Positions 16,801-25,637 of a stretch of DNA of 64,000 nt are shown piece after piece (positions within the stretch are counted from its first letter, which is position 1; each line of letters begins with the position of its first letter). The stretch is from positions 1 to 64,000 of the forward strand of contig JBNKUI010000030.1 of the NCBI GenBank assembly GCA_050298535.1. The letters run 5' to 3'. The notes under the pieces are model-generated. The model was not told where the DNA came from, made no database searches, and saw only the letters and a program-made list of their open reading frames with translations. Position numbers and translations under genes: made by a program. Source of the DNA: JABDMH01 sp050298535 (GTDB taxonomy: Bacteria > Bacteroidota > Bacteroidia > Chitinophagales > Saprospiraceae).

Positions 16801-17956
16801 CACTAAATTTACAGACGAGGGTAAGATTTCGGTGATAATAAACAAATCATCCGAGCAAGTCCAATTGGAAGTAATTGACACGGGAGCAGGAATTTCGGAG
16901 GCCGCTCAGCATCACATCTTTGATCGCTTTTACCAGGAAGATTCGACCTCTGTCAGACAAAATGAAGGGACCGGTATTGGACTAGCTATCAGCAAGCGAT
17001 TAGTTGAATTATTATCAGGTACGATAAGAGTCAACAGCTCCCTTGGAGAGGGCACCCGATTCACCGTAAAACTACCGGTCACAAATAATTTGGATAAAGT
17101 CCATTGGCAGCATCAATCGTTGAAGACACCAATCCAACATATTCCCACTCTGGAATATCCCGAAACATCATATCGGGATATAACCCAATCAAAGGATGCG
17201 CACCAACTACTCGTCATTGAAGACAATCATGATGTACGTGTGTATCTAAAGGCCATTCTATTACCCTACTATAAAGTACAAACTGCAGCTAATGGGGAGG
17301 AGGGACTCTCACGCTGTATCGAGCTAATTCCAGATCTGGTCATTACAGATATTATGATGCCCAAAATGGATGGATTCGAATTAATTGAAAAATTGCAGAC
17401 TCATGACCTGACCACACATATACCGATCATAGCACTCACTGCAAAAAATACCGATGAAGCAAAGCTCAAAACTATACAGCGAGGAGCCGATGCATTTATC
17501 CTCAAACCCTTTGAATCCTCTCAGTTACTAGCGTACATCCGAATGCTTATTGAGAAACGCCATAATCTTCAGAAGACCTTCCAAAGCAGAAATGAAGAAA
17601 CGGAACTCCCAGAAAATGAACTTACCGATCCTATTCTAAAGAAAGTGCAAGATTTAATACTTGAGAATCTCAGAGATGATCAAATAGGGATCAGCCAGAT
17701 ATGCAAGAAACTGCATATCAGCCGGAGTCAGCTACATAATAAGGTTACCGCATTGACGGGATTTTCTACCTCTATTTATGTCCGAAAAATCAGACTGGAC
17801 GAGGCTAAAAAAATGCTTCGTAATCCCCACTTACAAATTGCAGAAGTAGCCTATCAATGCGGGTTTAAAGATCCCAGTTATTTCACCCGGGTCTTTAAGA
17901 AGGAGTTTGGAGAATCGCCCACTTCATTGCAGTCACGGTTGAATAAAGGATCATAA
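13871..17956 (+). CDS. Hybrid two-component system regulator (HTCS)
   Basis: A 1361-residue one-protein signalling system. Domains in order: signal peptide/TM (about 15-35), two-component-regulator propeller repeats from about 60 to 700 (NEGVLWIGAYSGLYKFD, DTLGNIWLASYGGGLEKM, DNQRNFWISSFKGLTKF), Y_Y_Y domain about 715-800, TM about 803-825 (WAYLLYILGAISAMSLIYFF), HisKA with the phospho-accepting His861 (HEFRTPL), HATPase with NLLSNATKF, DTGAGIS and GTGIGLAIS, receiver with Asp1160 (VITDIMMPKMDG) and Lys in ILKPF, and a C-terminal AraC-type HTH (VAYQCGFKDPSYFTRVFKKEFGESP). Such regulators sense sugars in the periplasm and switch on polysaccharide utilisation loci, but no susC/susD pair is next to it; the divergent beta-helix lipoprotein is the only obvious neighbour target. 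Confidence 0.95.
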   Translation: MRILNNDKSHLSNPFCVQRLVLLFFFLFQMTLMWSQVGYELEDLDHIEMREIIFADDNRPTAIEELYVDNEGVLWIGAYSGLYKFDSYSRSHWSFNPNDSLSLKGNQIHSLLELPEDKWLLGTQSGLHFFDQKSNKFKALNDPGESSVGKLLVTNFISIGDEVFVTASNGLHQIEFDDTGKQIKVSLIDTVASGIYISCPGNDGIYTAYNNTCFYRDISVEGWTEIISFEKQEIIRDILMEDSSTLWAITRENLLRIDLTNPHSYMKYSLVEDSRSPSFGQLHSYDNFLVIRGGDRIIFVAKNSGEIFKRINLDHSDDLFSSSIKSPENDILWVATQSGRLYYLNFNTNNFHHFTFKKQQIPYSPPTLPQLFEIEPGKLLLSLQDGFSIGDLETESTRLFNDIPTYNLEGWKKSIHTYVSSGDSIWMGSLNGLLLYDKSIKKFVPIPEKWSRLTSLRGAPRSLLLDSRNNLWIAMWNRGLYRQDFKSDIFHEYKELETDIYDGAFSGRYLYEDSEANIWIGSRGGLFKYSYEQDLFLHFFSDPSQDSTMCDNTAFCIHEDTLGNIWLASYGGGLEKMDVQTGKFHCFTTDDGLLDNTIFSLLEDNQRNFWISSFKGLTKFNPYTYEIQNYTHENGLLNDEFDAFSYGKSPFTGHFFFGGSKGIDYFHPDSIKPSDYKPRVIFTDFKLFNESVPIFREDMSEDQFSLADHIQYTSDITLRHDQNVFTFDFAAIEYNFPKNNEYAYRMEGFESEWQYVGDNRSATYTNLDPGNYTFMVKASNSDGIWNENYSRLSLHILPPWWKTWWAYLLYILGAISAMSLIYFFQRRRWKLQSQLALQEQEAQRLLELDDFKTNLYSNITHEFRTPLTVISGTVDLMEKNPTQWLATGANTIRRYSGQLLGMINQILDLQKIESARMDVYPQQVELVSLTRFLLEPFEFAARNKDLTLEFKTHIDAVWTDIDVEKYAMILSNLLSNATKFTDEGKISVIINKSSEQVQLEVIDTGAGISEAAQHHIFDRFYQEDSTSVRQNEGTGIGLAISKRLVELLSGTIRVNSSLGEGTRFTVKLPVTNNLDKVHWQHQSLKTPIQHIPTLEYPETSYRDITQSKDAHQLLVIEDNHDVRVYLKAILLPYYKVQTAANGEEGLSRCIELIPDLVITDIMMPKMDGFELIEKLQTHDLTTHIPIIALTAKNTDEAKLKTIQRGADAFILKPFESSQLLAYIRMLIEKRHNLQKTFQSRNEETELPENELTDPILKKVQDLILENLRDDQIGISQICKKLHISRSQLHNKVTALTGFSTSIYVRKIRLDEAKKMLRNPHLQIAEVAYQCGFKDPSYFTRVFKKEFGESPTSLQSRLNKGS

Positions 17957-18151
17957 TCTGAGATCAACTATTATCTGCTAAACTCCGAATCTATCCAAAC
18001 CTCAGATAGGATATCTCCAGGGAAACTTAGTTCTTCCTCGCTGATGAGAAGATCTTACATAGAGGCTACCCACGACGCGTCACAATGGCACTATCCTTGA
18101 CAACCTGGGTACTTATTAATCTACCGAGATCATCGACATGAAGACTTGTAG

Positions 18152-18489
18152 CTCTTTCTTTATGCGATAATCTTTTCCACGAATATCATTGGTACCTGGC
18201 AATTCGAATTCGATGGATCCCAGGTTGAATTTAAAAATGACGGTACACATGAAGACCCTAACGAAACGCTGTTATCAGCAGATTTTGGAGATGGAGCATT
18301 GACTGAAAAGATATATACTGTAGAGGGGAATACGTCAAACGTGCGAATATCTGAGAGTGGTGGAAGCCAATTTACCGTCACGACATTCGAAGTAACAGAA
18401 GGTAGCTGAAATGAGATTACGCTATCCTTCATTGGACCCTCATTTACCATACAAAGAGAGTAGATAAGACTTACCGTAAAAGTTGATTG
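18152..18489 (+). pseudogene. Decayed coding remnant, lipocalin-like or similar small secreted domain
   Basis: The plus frame starting at 18152 reads through LFLYAIIFSTNIIGTWQFEFDG and continues with QVEFKNDGTHEDP, EKIYTVEGNTSNV and GSQFTVTTFEV up to a TGA at 18407. The same frame then continues as coding-like sequence (NEITLSFIGPSFTIQRE) to a TAG, then IRLTVKVD to a TGA at about 18489. There is no start codon, and a short ATG-led peptide MKTCSSFF lies just upstream in another frame. IxGTWxFE followed by alternating polar/hydrophobic strands is reminiscent of lipocalin-like lipoprotein domains of Bacteroidota. The in-frame stops and the lack of a start suggest a broken gene; the family is uncertain. 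Confidence 0.4.
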
Positions 18490-18975
18490 AGGGAAAAAAT
18501 AGCTATGTCTCATTTGGTTCCGTACCCGTAGAGACATAGCTCTTTATTTGAGGGTAATCCACTTTTGGCTACCTAAAACAAGGAATAGATAGTTTGCACC
18601 ACCTAAATTTCTTTCTGGTTTTGTTGTAGAATCTCTGGAGCAAATGGACAAGAAACTGTCCCTCTAACCTGCTTCTACTAAATGTAAGAGATAATTTCAT
18701 AAATGCCCAATGAACTACTGCTAAGAGGCAAATGACATCGATTGGGTAAGCAAAATTTGTTAAATTTTAACATTTCATCAGGCTATTTTGATGTCTTCTG
18801 AGCACAAAGATCTCACAATCGGAGTCAAACTTAGTAAAGAAATCACTCTGAAACTGTATAATTAATACCTTCGCTTCCTCTGAAAAGTTGGAAACGTGGA
18901 ACTATAATGCTTACAGTATGTAGCTATAGTTTCATGCACAAAAAAAGGAAACTGAAGTTGCCCTGGACCAAATCC

Positions 18976-19138
18976 CATTATCAGATTGGTTCTAAATCTT
19001 CTTTGTGAGTAACTGACCTCAATAATGACTACATAGTAGATGTGGTCATTCGGTGCAGGTACTGGCAAGTTGGGTCTCTATGAGCAGGGCATTCTTGGTC
19101 TGCCTAGAGACAGGAGTGATACCTTTGGATACAGATGA
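18976..19138 (+). pseudogene. Frameshifted FG-GAP/VCBS-repeat remnant
   Basis: In the plus frame from 18976 the sequence reads HYQIGSKSSL, a TGA, then VTDLNNDYIVDVVI. One frame over, from just after this, it continues GAGTGKLGLYEQGILGLPRD to a stop at 19138. Joined, this matches one FG-GAP/VCBS repeat (Y-x-x-GS-x-x-x-x-x-V-x-DLNND-x-x-x-D-V-V-x-GTxxxxGLY), as found in large secreted Bacteroidota proteins. One in-frame stop and one frameshift inside a conserved motif are what a dead gene fragment looks like. Confidence 0.45.
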
Positions 19139-19284
19139 CGAATGCCAAGGTAGTTTGATCCGCACGATTCATTGATATTAAGGATATTTATTGGATCCAG
19201 TTTAAATAAGATCAGTACTGGCATTCGAGTAAAAGAACTCTAAAGTCGATTGTATATAAAGTACGCTGTCATTTATCATGAAGA

Positions 19285-21141
19285 ATGACAACAATCATCG
19301 TAAAAAAACATAGTGGAGAATTGACTCTGAGTGACACACTCAACATGATCGAGAAAATCAACATGCAAATAGTAGAAGTATATCAGAACCTCGCCCGTAA
19401 GTATGAGGCCGAGGTAGAAGTTCTAAGTCGAAGACATCGCCAGATTAGTGGCTGGCGTCTGCTACTTGCCCTCACTGCAATAGGTGGTATCTACCTTACT
19501 ATTCGCTTCGAGTCTTTTACTTTTATACTGCTGGTACTTATTGCAGTCATTGTCTTCATTGTAGTGATCCGACTCCATGATGCAGTAGTTCATAAGAAGA
19601 AAATCAAGGAAGCGCTACTGCAAATTAATCAAGACGAAATTGCATTTCTGGAGGGTCAGGACATTCCTTTTGAAGATGGAAAAAAGCACCTCCGGCATGA
19701 TCACGACTATGCACATGATCTGGATTTATTTGGACCTCAATCTCTCTACCATCATCTGAATCGAACCGGCACTTTCACAGGTAGCGACCACCTGGCTATG
19801 TCCCTTCTTACCCCACTGGTTGATGATCAAATCGTAGGTCATCAAAAAGCGATAGCGGAATTAAGTGACAAACTCAATTGGCGTCAAAAGCTGCGGGCAC
19901 TGACGATGCTCCATGGAGATGATGCAGCGATCATGGACTTCCTCAAGACCTGGTCAGGAAATCAGAAAGGTCTACCCAAATCGATAATTGTATTGGGGCA
20001 TATAATACCGGTCTTTTTCTGGGTAAGTGTATTATTACTCATAATTTTCAAAGAACCTATCTACTTTAATATTGTGGTCTTGTGGCTAATTGTAAATCTA
20101 TCCATTTTCGGGTCTCAATTTAAGCTTCTAAAGAGAGAGGCTTCGGAAGTATCAGAAATTGATAAAATCATCAAAAAATATGGCATCTTATTGCATCATA
20201 TTGAGGAAAAAACTTTTCACGCTGACGTCCTGACCAGAATCCAGGGAGCACTCAAGGACAGCGATCACAGGGCTTCAAAATCTATGATAGATGTCGCCCA
20301 TATTCTTGGCAAAATTGACAGTATATATAATGGCATGGCTGTTCTTTTCTTGAGCGGCACTAGTCAATATCATCTACATAAACTACAGCAACTTTTTCAA
20401 TGGAAGGCGAAGTACGGACCCTCCGTAAGCACGTGGGTCGAAGCAGTGGGCAAAATAGAAATGCTGAGTAGCTATGCCTGCTTTTTCTATAATAACCCCG
20501 ATTTTATCTTTCCTAGAGTAAATCAGGATTATACAATAAAATATAGTGATCTGGGACATCCGCTCATTGGAAAAAGTACGCGTGTGACCAACGATGTATC
20601 GTTTGTAGACCATCGATTTATTATTTTAACCGGGTCAAACATGTCGGGTAAATCAACATTCTTACGTAGCCTGGGCATAGGAATGGTCCTGACACGAGCA
20701 GGAGCACCCATCTGTGCCAGAGAAGCTGATGTGCACCCATTGCCGGTGTTTGTATCCATGCGACTTTCTGATTCGCTGGCGGATAGTGAGTCGTTCTTTT
20801 TTGTTGAAGTAAAACGACTTCGAAATATCATGGATCACTTAAATCAAAGTACCGCGTTTGTATTACTGGATGAGATCTTGCGGGGTACTAATTCTGATGA
20901 TAAGAGAAAAGGTACGGTTGAGGTGATCAAAAAGTTGATCGAAAAAAGGGCAATAGGTGCTATAGCTACACATGACCTGGAAGTGTGCAACATCGTAGCA
21001 AAGTTTCCTTCCTATCTTGTCAATCAATGCTTTGAAGTAGAAATCATAGATAATGATTTGCACTTTGACTACAAATTAAGAGCAGGTATATGTCAAAACC
21101 AAAGTGCTTCATTCCTCATGAAGAAAATGCAAATCATCTGA
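19285..21141 (+). CDS. Membrane-anchored MutS-like ATPase
   Basis: This 618-residue protein has a MutS family ATPase domain at its C-terminus: Walker A GSNMSGKST at about 450-458, then Walker B FVLLDEILRG and GTNSDD at about 523-535, and ATHD at about 560. The N-terminus has a hydrophobic pair of helices (GIYLTIRFESFTFILLVLIAVIVFIVVI, about 70-97) and another hydrophobic stretch near 233-275 (HIIPVFFWVSVLLLIIF and IVVLWLIVNLSIFG). Canonical mismatch-binding domain I with the FxE motif is absent, so classic mismatch repair is unlikely. Such MutS relatives with membrane segments are widespread in Bacteroidota; their function is not known to me. It is convergent with the sigma/TPR pair, with 3 bases between the stops. 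Confidence 0.85.
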   Translation: MTTIIVKKHSGELTLSDTLNMIEKINMQIVEVYQNLARKYEAEVEVLSRRHRQISGWRLLLALTAIGGIYLTIRFESFTFILLVLIAVIVFIVVIRLHDAVVHKKKIKEALLQINQDEIAFLEGQDIPFEDGKKHLRHDHDYAHDLDLFGPQSLYHHLNRTGTFTGSDHLAMSLLTPLVDDQIVGHQKAIAELSDKLNWRQKLRALTMLHGDDAAIMDFLKTWSGNQKGLPKSIIVLGHIIPVFFWVSVLLLIIFKEPIYFNIVVLWLIVNLSIFGSQFKLLKREASEVSEIDKIIKKYGILLHHIEEKTFHADVLTRIQGALKDSDHRASKSMIDVAHILGKIDSIYNGMAVLFLSGTSQYHLHKLQQLFQWKAKYGPSVSTWVEAVGKIEMLSSYACFFYNNPDFIFPRVNQDYTIKYSDLGHPLIGKSTRVTNDVSFVDHRFIILTGSNMSGKSTFLRSLGIGMVLTRAGAPICAREADVHPLPVFVSMRLSDSLADSESFFFVEVKRLRNIMDHLNQSTAFVLLDEILRGTNSDDKRKGTVEVIKKLIEKRAIGAIATHDLEVCNIVAKFPSYLVNQCFEVEIIDNDLHFDYKLRAGICQNQSASFLMKKMQII

Positions 21142-21144
21142 CGC

Positions 21145-21879
21145 CTATAGTTTTCTCAATAACTCACGGGCCTCCATTTCTTTATAATGGTCTCCCATAT
21201 TTACAATCTTCTCGAGAGTCTGAGAAGCCTTTGTCTTTTCATCCATCCTAAGATATAGAAGCGCCAGGTACCAATCTGCCTGCTGCTGATAAAGTGGGTC
21301 ATTAAGAGCTTCGATCAGATGAGTCTCTGCTGCTCCGTAATTCGATATTTCCATTTGAGCAATCCCCAGATACAAAGCAACAGAACGCTCGTCCGGATTG
21401 GCTTCCAGATAGGGCTGCAATAAAGAGGCCGCTCGTTGATAATTTTGATTATCATAAGCACTCATAGCCCGTTCTAAAATGACATCGTCTCCATCGCCCC
21501 TACTTACAATGTGATTTTCGTATGGCGCATAGTAGCTGGCGAATAATTCACTCGAAGAATAATTTGGTTTTCGGAGTAAAAACATAAAAGCGGTCACCAC
21601 AGCTACACCGGCTGCAATGGATAGAATACGTCGCACTGAAAGTCGACGTACTGTTGTGGATTTGTTCGCTGTATGCAGCTCAATCTCCCATTCACGCACT
21701 GCATCGGCCAATGACTCCGCACCTAGTGCATGCATAGCATTATCTATACCCTGCAGCCCCTCCACTTCCGCCTTCAACGTCGGGTCCTTTTCCATTCTAT
21801 CTATAAAATTGCTTAATAACGGTTCCTGCAAAGTTCCATCCAGGTAAGCTTGCATGAGATCCTGCATTTCTTCTTCCAT
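21145..21879 (-). CDS. Single-pass membrane TPR protein, probable anti-sigma factor (second pair)
   Basis: The 244-residue protein has a cytoplasmic N-terminus with an acidic helical start (MEEEMQDLMQAYLDGTLQEPLLSNFIDRME), basic residues and one membrane segment at about 85-102 (ILSIAAGVAVVTAFMFLL), then three or so TPR units outside (MSAYDNQNYQRAASLLQPYL, SVALYLGIAQMEISNYGAA, YQQQADWYLALLYLRMDEK). It is built like the protein at 6126-6851. It lies 6 bases after the sigma factor gene. The TPR domain is predicted to be periplasmic, the same side as the TPR-CHAT protein encoded divergently. Confidence 0.72.
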   Translation of the reverse strand: MEEEMQDLMQAYLDGTLQEPLLSNFIDRMEKDPTLKAEVEGLQGIDNAMHALGAESLADAVREWEIELHTANKSTTVRRLSVRRILSIAAGVAVVTAFMFLLRKPNYSSSELFASYYAPYENHIVSRGDGDDVILERAMSAYDNQNYQRAASLLQPYLEANPDERSVALYLGIAQMEISNYGAAETHLIEALNDPLYQQQADWYLALLYLRMDEKTKASQTLEKIVNMGDHYKEMEARELLRKL

Positions 21880-21885
21880 GCTCCT

Positions 21886-22425
21886 CTATTTTGGTGATTG
21901 ATTGATTAGATCTCTCATTTGTTTCAGGCAAATAAATTTTCTCTTAGCTGCAATCTGTTCGGTCTTGTAATTCATTTCATGGGCAATTGCCTCCATGGAA
22001 TACTGTCTAAAGTAGAATAGATGGAGAACCGTCTTACAGGGTTCTCCAATTTTAACTAACAGTCTTCTCACGGTCTCTTTCATATCATCCTCTTCGTATC
22101 GATCCATTGCACTGATATCTACCTGGTCACCGGCCTCTCGATCTGCATCTAACACCTCCATCCTCTTGCCGGACTTGAATTGATCACGTATCAGGTTTTT
22201 ACCAATGGCAAATAGATAGGTACGTATAGAAGATGTCAAATTGTCCAATTTGCCGGACCTGACATTGAAATATAGTGCTGTAAACGCCCGCTGATAGATT
22301 TCACTAATCATTTCATCATCGATTTGATACACCTTCCGAGCCCAGGTACCAAATGGATCCCGATGGACTGCATACAATTCTTTCAAGATCTTCCGATCTC
22401 CGCTTTTTATTTGATCCAATGTCAT
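21886..22425 (-). CDS. ECF-type RNA polymerase sigma factor (second sigma/TPR pair)
   Basis: From the ATG at 22425 the protein has 179 residues; a GTG at 22437 would add four. Region 2 covers about 20-85 (DEMISEIYQRAFTALYFNV, SIRTYLFAIGKNLIRDQFK) and region 4 about 125-178 (PCKTVLHLFYFRQYSMEAIAHEM, then NYKTEQIAAKRKFICLKQM). Its closest relative in the window is the factor at 5548-6123. It is followed at 6 bases by its predicted TPR anti-sigma partner and faces the TPR-CHAT gene across 224 bases, an arrangement suggesting a regulatory unit. Confidence 0.88.
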   Translation of the reverse strand: MTLDQIKSGDRKILKELYAVHRDPFGTWARKVYQIDDEMISEIYQRAFTALYFNVRSGKLDNLTSSIRTYLFAIGKNLIRDQFKSGKRMEVLDADREAGDQVDISAMDRYEEDDMKETVRRLLVKIGEPCKTVLHLFYFRQYSMEAIAHEMNYKTEQIAAKRKFICLKQMRDLINQSPK

Positions 22426-22471
22426 GACTAGGGTCACATGTGACCTTAAACTTACAGATTATCAATAAAAG

Positions 22472-22499
22472 TTGGATATATGCCATGTATTTACGTTTG
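22472..22499 (+). promoter_or_regulatory. Bacteroidota-type promoter of the TPR-CHAT gene
   Basis: TTG at 22472-22474, 17 bases, then TACGTTTG at 22492-22499 match the TTG-N17-23-TAnnTTTG promoter of Bacteroidota. The predicted leader to the ATG at 22650 is about 145 nt. Assignment is by consensus only. Confidence 0.5.
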
Positions 22500-22649
22500 A
22501 TCTCTTATAGATTGTACTTCAGTAGATCCGATTCGTACCTTTTTTCTTCTTTATAGAACGGACATCATACTCATTACCGACTTTTCCATTTTTTTTTGGA
22601 AATCATTAGCTATTTTGGAGGAAGCAACCTCTAAAAATCTGTTCATCAG

Positions 22650-25637
22650 ATGTTTATACGTGGAAAAGTAATCATTGGAATTTGTTGCATGCAAATTCTC
22701 ATCATACACCTTACTGGTGCACAGATTGATTCTACCGCAATTCATACGTTGACAAGAGCCCGAGAGTTAATAAAGGAGGGGGCGTATGATAGTGCTTTTG
22801 TGGTTGCAGCCCAAGCCGTCCGTGAAGCCGAAAAACTCAGGGATAGCGTGACGCTGGTCGATGCATTGCAGTCTCAGGGATTGACCCGACATTTTAAACA
22901 TCAACTTGATGAAGTACGACCATTTTATGAAAGAGCGCTAGGTATAGCAGAAAAGGTTTTGCCTCGGGATAGTCGAGTATTAGGTAGATTATATAATAAT
23001 ATGGGTGCGTTGAACACCGACCAGGGAAAGCGGCTGGTGGCCCGTCAGTTTTTGGAGAGGGGCCTGGCACTCAATCAAAGGATCCCTGATAACGAGGGTA
23101 CCATTGCCACAAATCACTACAACCTGGGTTTGAGTTGTATGTACTTTCAGGAAAATCGTGAAGCACTTGATCACTTTCTCAGCGCTCTCCCGTCCTATCT
23201 GGAGGAGTATGGCGAAAATGGTAGTAGAGTGGCGCAGTTGTACAACAATGTGGGGTTACTGTACCGTGATGATGGTGACTATGATAAAGCCCTGGACTAC
23301 TTTCAGCGATCCATTGATATTCATCTTTATAATCACGACTCTAATTATTGGAATCTAGCATATCCATATACTACCATGGCTTCGGCGTTAAACAACCAGA
23401 AAGCTTATGCTGAAGCCCTCAATTATTATAAGAGAGCCCTCCGGATCGCCCAGCAAAATCCCATGAAGCGACTGGAGGGTATCATTCATTCTGCACTGGC
23501 ACTTCATTATATCCGAGATGAAGAGTTTAAATCCGCGCACGAAAACATAGACAAAGGGATCAACATCTTTGTTGACACCTATGGCACAGATCATCCCAGA
23601 CTGGGAGATTTTTACCGGATAAAGGCACGTGCTTTTCGCACCTCCGGTGACCGCAAAAACGCACAGATGTGGTATCAGAGATCCATCGATCAAATTCGGC
23701 GAAGCTACGGTGAATATCATCCTAAGATCAGTTCGAGCTTTTTGGAGCTGGCCAGCGATGCAAAAGAGGCGAAAGATTATAAGCAAGCATTGCAATTTCT
23801 TGAAGATGCTGAGACTTATTTTATGGCTCCTTCACAGGATAGGACACTGGGTGATACGATTCATGCCGCCATTTACAATCATAAATACTTATTTACCATC
23901 TGTCTGAGACGAGCCATCGTATATAAGGAAAAATACGACCAGGAAAAAAAGAGAGATGATCTCGAAATGGCTTTTACACTTTTTACAGAAGCGACGGAGC
24001 TCGCCACTCAAATTCGTCGACAATACCAATCAGAATCTGCTAAACTCTTTCTACAACAAAATGCCTCGATAGCCTATGAAGGGGGTGCAGAAACTTCCCT
24101 GGAACTATTAAACCAGACGGGTGATGTAACTTATAGAGATCATTTCTTCCGATTCTTAGAGCAAAATCAGTCATCAGTTCTATCCGAGGCCTTACGATAT
24201 AACCAACTGGATAGATTTAGAGATGTTCCTGCAGACGTGGTTACCCTGGAAAAGCAATTTGCCCAAAGTATTAAGGAACTTCAGATAAAAATTGAAAATG
24301 CACCAAAGACGGACAATGACAGCCTCATCAATGCTTACAACTTAGAACTTTTTAACCAGCAAAGAAGCGCTGACTCACTGAATAATGTCATTGCGAGGTC
24401 TTACCCAGCTTATCATCAGCTTAAATATGGTGGTACTGATATTTCTTTATCAAATATTCAGTCTACTCTTAAGAATGACGAGTTGGTGATTTCATTTATG
24501 GATACTGGAACAAAAATCCTGGGATTATCCATTGGAAAAAATATGGCGGAACCCTTTACGATTGACTCGGTTGCCAGATCCCTCATTAGTGGGTTGAGAG
24601 AAAAATTAGCGATGCCTTCATCCGACATTCGAGAATTAAAGGGCAAACTCCGAAAGGCCTATGATTTCACGCTTGCCAGACCCTTGTCTCACTTTGAGGG
24701 GATCAAAAGACTTTTCATATTACCAAACGGTATCATGGCTCATTTACCTATGGATGCATTTATACAAGATGAAGGCAACGGAGAAAAATGGCTCATAGAA
24801 AAGTACTCCATTTTATATGCTCCATCTGCCACCTTGCTTACTCAGCAATCGAACACACCCTCCGTTGAAAAAACATATGTGGGTTTTGCTCCACAATACT
24901 CGGAAATTGACGATGAAGAGCCACGCCTTGCCCTCCGATCCGGTCATGATCAATTATCAAATTTAAAGGGAGCCAAAGAGGAGGTTCTCTTTGCAAAGGA
25001 CCTTTTCAATGGAGAGGCGTATACGGGCCACCAGGCAACCGAATCCGCTTTAAAAAAAATGAACGAAAGCTTTGGGGTACTTCATCTGGCCATGCATGCC
25101 AATATTGATGATACGGACCCTTCTCAATCAAGACTCTATTTTGCCGAGGAGGACACCTCTGCGGAAGAAGATGGCCTTTTGAAGGCGTTCGAAATCTATA
25201 ATATGCACTTACAGGGTGAATTGGTTGTACTTAGTGCTTGCAACACGGGCGACGGCACCCTCTCAAAAGGAGAAGGTATTCTAAGTTTATCCCGAGCTTT
25301 TCGCTATGCGGGATGCCCCAACATTTTAATGAGCCTTTGGAAAGCCAACGATGTGAGCACCAAAGAAATCATAAAGGAATTTTTTCTGAGACTAAGGGAA
25401 GGTCTAAAAAAGGATGAAGCACTCCGACAGGCGAAACTGACCTACTTAAAGTCGGCAGATCCCCTAATGGCTCATCCTTCTAATTGGGCTACTCTGCAAC
25501 TACAGGGAGACTTGTATCCAGTACATCTTGGTAAGAGTAATCTCGGCAAAAGGGTTATCTTATTTATTGGAATTGTACTTGCTGGTATTATCTTCTTTAG
25601 ATTGAACCGAAAAAAAAGGACCCACTACGCTGCCTGA
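22650..25637 (+). CDS. TPR-CHAT protein: secreted, C-terminally membrane-anchored caspase-like peptidase
   Basis: A 995-residue protein. It begins with a signal peptide (VIIGICCMQILIIHLTGAQ), continues with tetratricopeptide repeats at about 30-430 (LYNNVGLLYRDDGDYDKALDYFQ, ALNYYKRALRIAQQNP, then TFLELAS-like units) and a helical region, then a CHAT domain at about 665-955. The CHAT catalytic pair is visible: His at about 816 (HLAMHANIDD) and Cys at about 864 (LVVLSACNTGDG, followed by GEGILSLSRAFRYAGC and MSLWKANDVST). The last 30 residues are a membrane segment (VILFIGIVLAGIIFF) followed by basic RLNRKKR, so the CHAT domain should face the periplasm. CHAT proteins are caspase/separase-like proteases, some activated in antiphage or death pathways. 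It is divergent from a sigma/TPR pair. Its last 13 bases overlap the end of the next, convergent gene. Confidence 0.88.
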   Translation: MFIRGKVIIGICCMQILIIHLTGAQIDSTAIHTLTRARELIKEGAYDSAFVVAAQAVREAEKLRDSVTLVDALQSQGLTRHFKHQLDEVRPFYERALGIAEKVLPRDSRVLGRLYNNMGALNTDQGKRLVARQFLERGLALNQRIPDNEGTIATNHYNLGLSCMYFQENREALDHFLSALPSYLEEYGENGSRVAQLYNNVGLLYRDDGDYDKALDYFQRSIDIHLYNHDSNYWNLAYPYTTMASALNNQKAYAEALNYYKRALRIAQQNPMKRLEGIIHSALALHYIRDEEFKSAHENIDKGINIFVDTYGTDHPRLGDFYRIKARAFRTSGDRKNAQMWYQRSIDQIRRSYGEYHPKISSSFLELASDAKEAKDYKQALQFLEDAETYFMAPSQDRTLGDTIHAAIYNHKYLFTICLRRAIVYKEKYDQEKKRDDLEMAFTLFTEATELATQIRRQYQSESAKLFLQQNASIAYEGGAETSLELLNQTGDVTYRDHFFRFLEQNQSSVLSEALRYNQLDRFRDVPADVVTLEKQFAQSIKELQIKIENAPKTDNDSLINAYNLELFNQQRSADSLNNVIARSYPAYHQLKYGGTDISLSNIQSTLKNDELVISFMDTGTKILGLSIGKNMAEPFTIDSVARSLISGLREKLAMPSSDIRELKGKLRKAYDFTLARPLSHFEGIKRLFILPNGIMAHLPMDAFIQDEGNGEKWLIEKYSILYAPSATLLTQQSNTPSVEKTYVGFAPQYSEIDDEEPRLALRSGHDQLSNLKGAKEEVLFAKDLFNGEAYTGHQATESALKKMNESFGVLHLAMHANIDDTDPSQSRLYFAEEDTSAEEDGLLKAFEIYNMHLQGELVVLSACNTGDGTLSKGEGILSLSRAFRYAGCPNILMSLWKANDVSTKEIIKEFFLRLREGLKKDEALRQAKLTYLKSADPLMAHPSNWATLQLQGDLYPVHLGKSNLGKRVILFIGIVLAGIIFFRLNRKKRTHYAA

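Larger units (their letters stand above)
17957..19284. other. 1.3-kb stretch without an intact gene, holding coding remnants
   Basis: No complete ORF could be supported here. Two stretches read as decayed protein-coding sequence and are listed separately (18152-18489 and 18976-19138). A perfect odd palindrome TGTTAAA-T-TTTAACA is at 18758-18772. The remainder is AT-rich and featureless. Confidence 0.5.

Noticed and set aside
13871..17956. A polysaccharide utilisation locus around the HTCS regulator
   Set aside because: No susC/susD pair, glycan-binding or glycoside hydrolase gene flanks it within the window; only the divergent beta-helix lipoprotein is a possible partner.
19285..21141. Canonical MutS mismatch repair protein
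   Set aside because: Too short, lacks the mismatch-binding N-terminal domain and carries membrane segments; only the ATPase domain matches.
22650..25637. Craspase-type CRISPR TPR-CHAT
   Set aside because: No cas genes or CRISPR array are in the window, and the protein has a signal peptide and a membrane anchor, unlike cytoplasmic CRISPR-associated TPR-CHAT.
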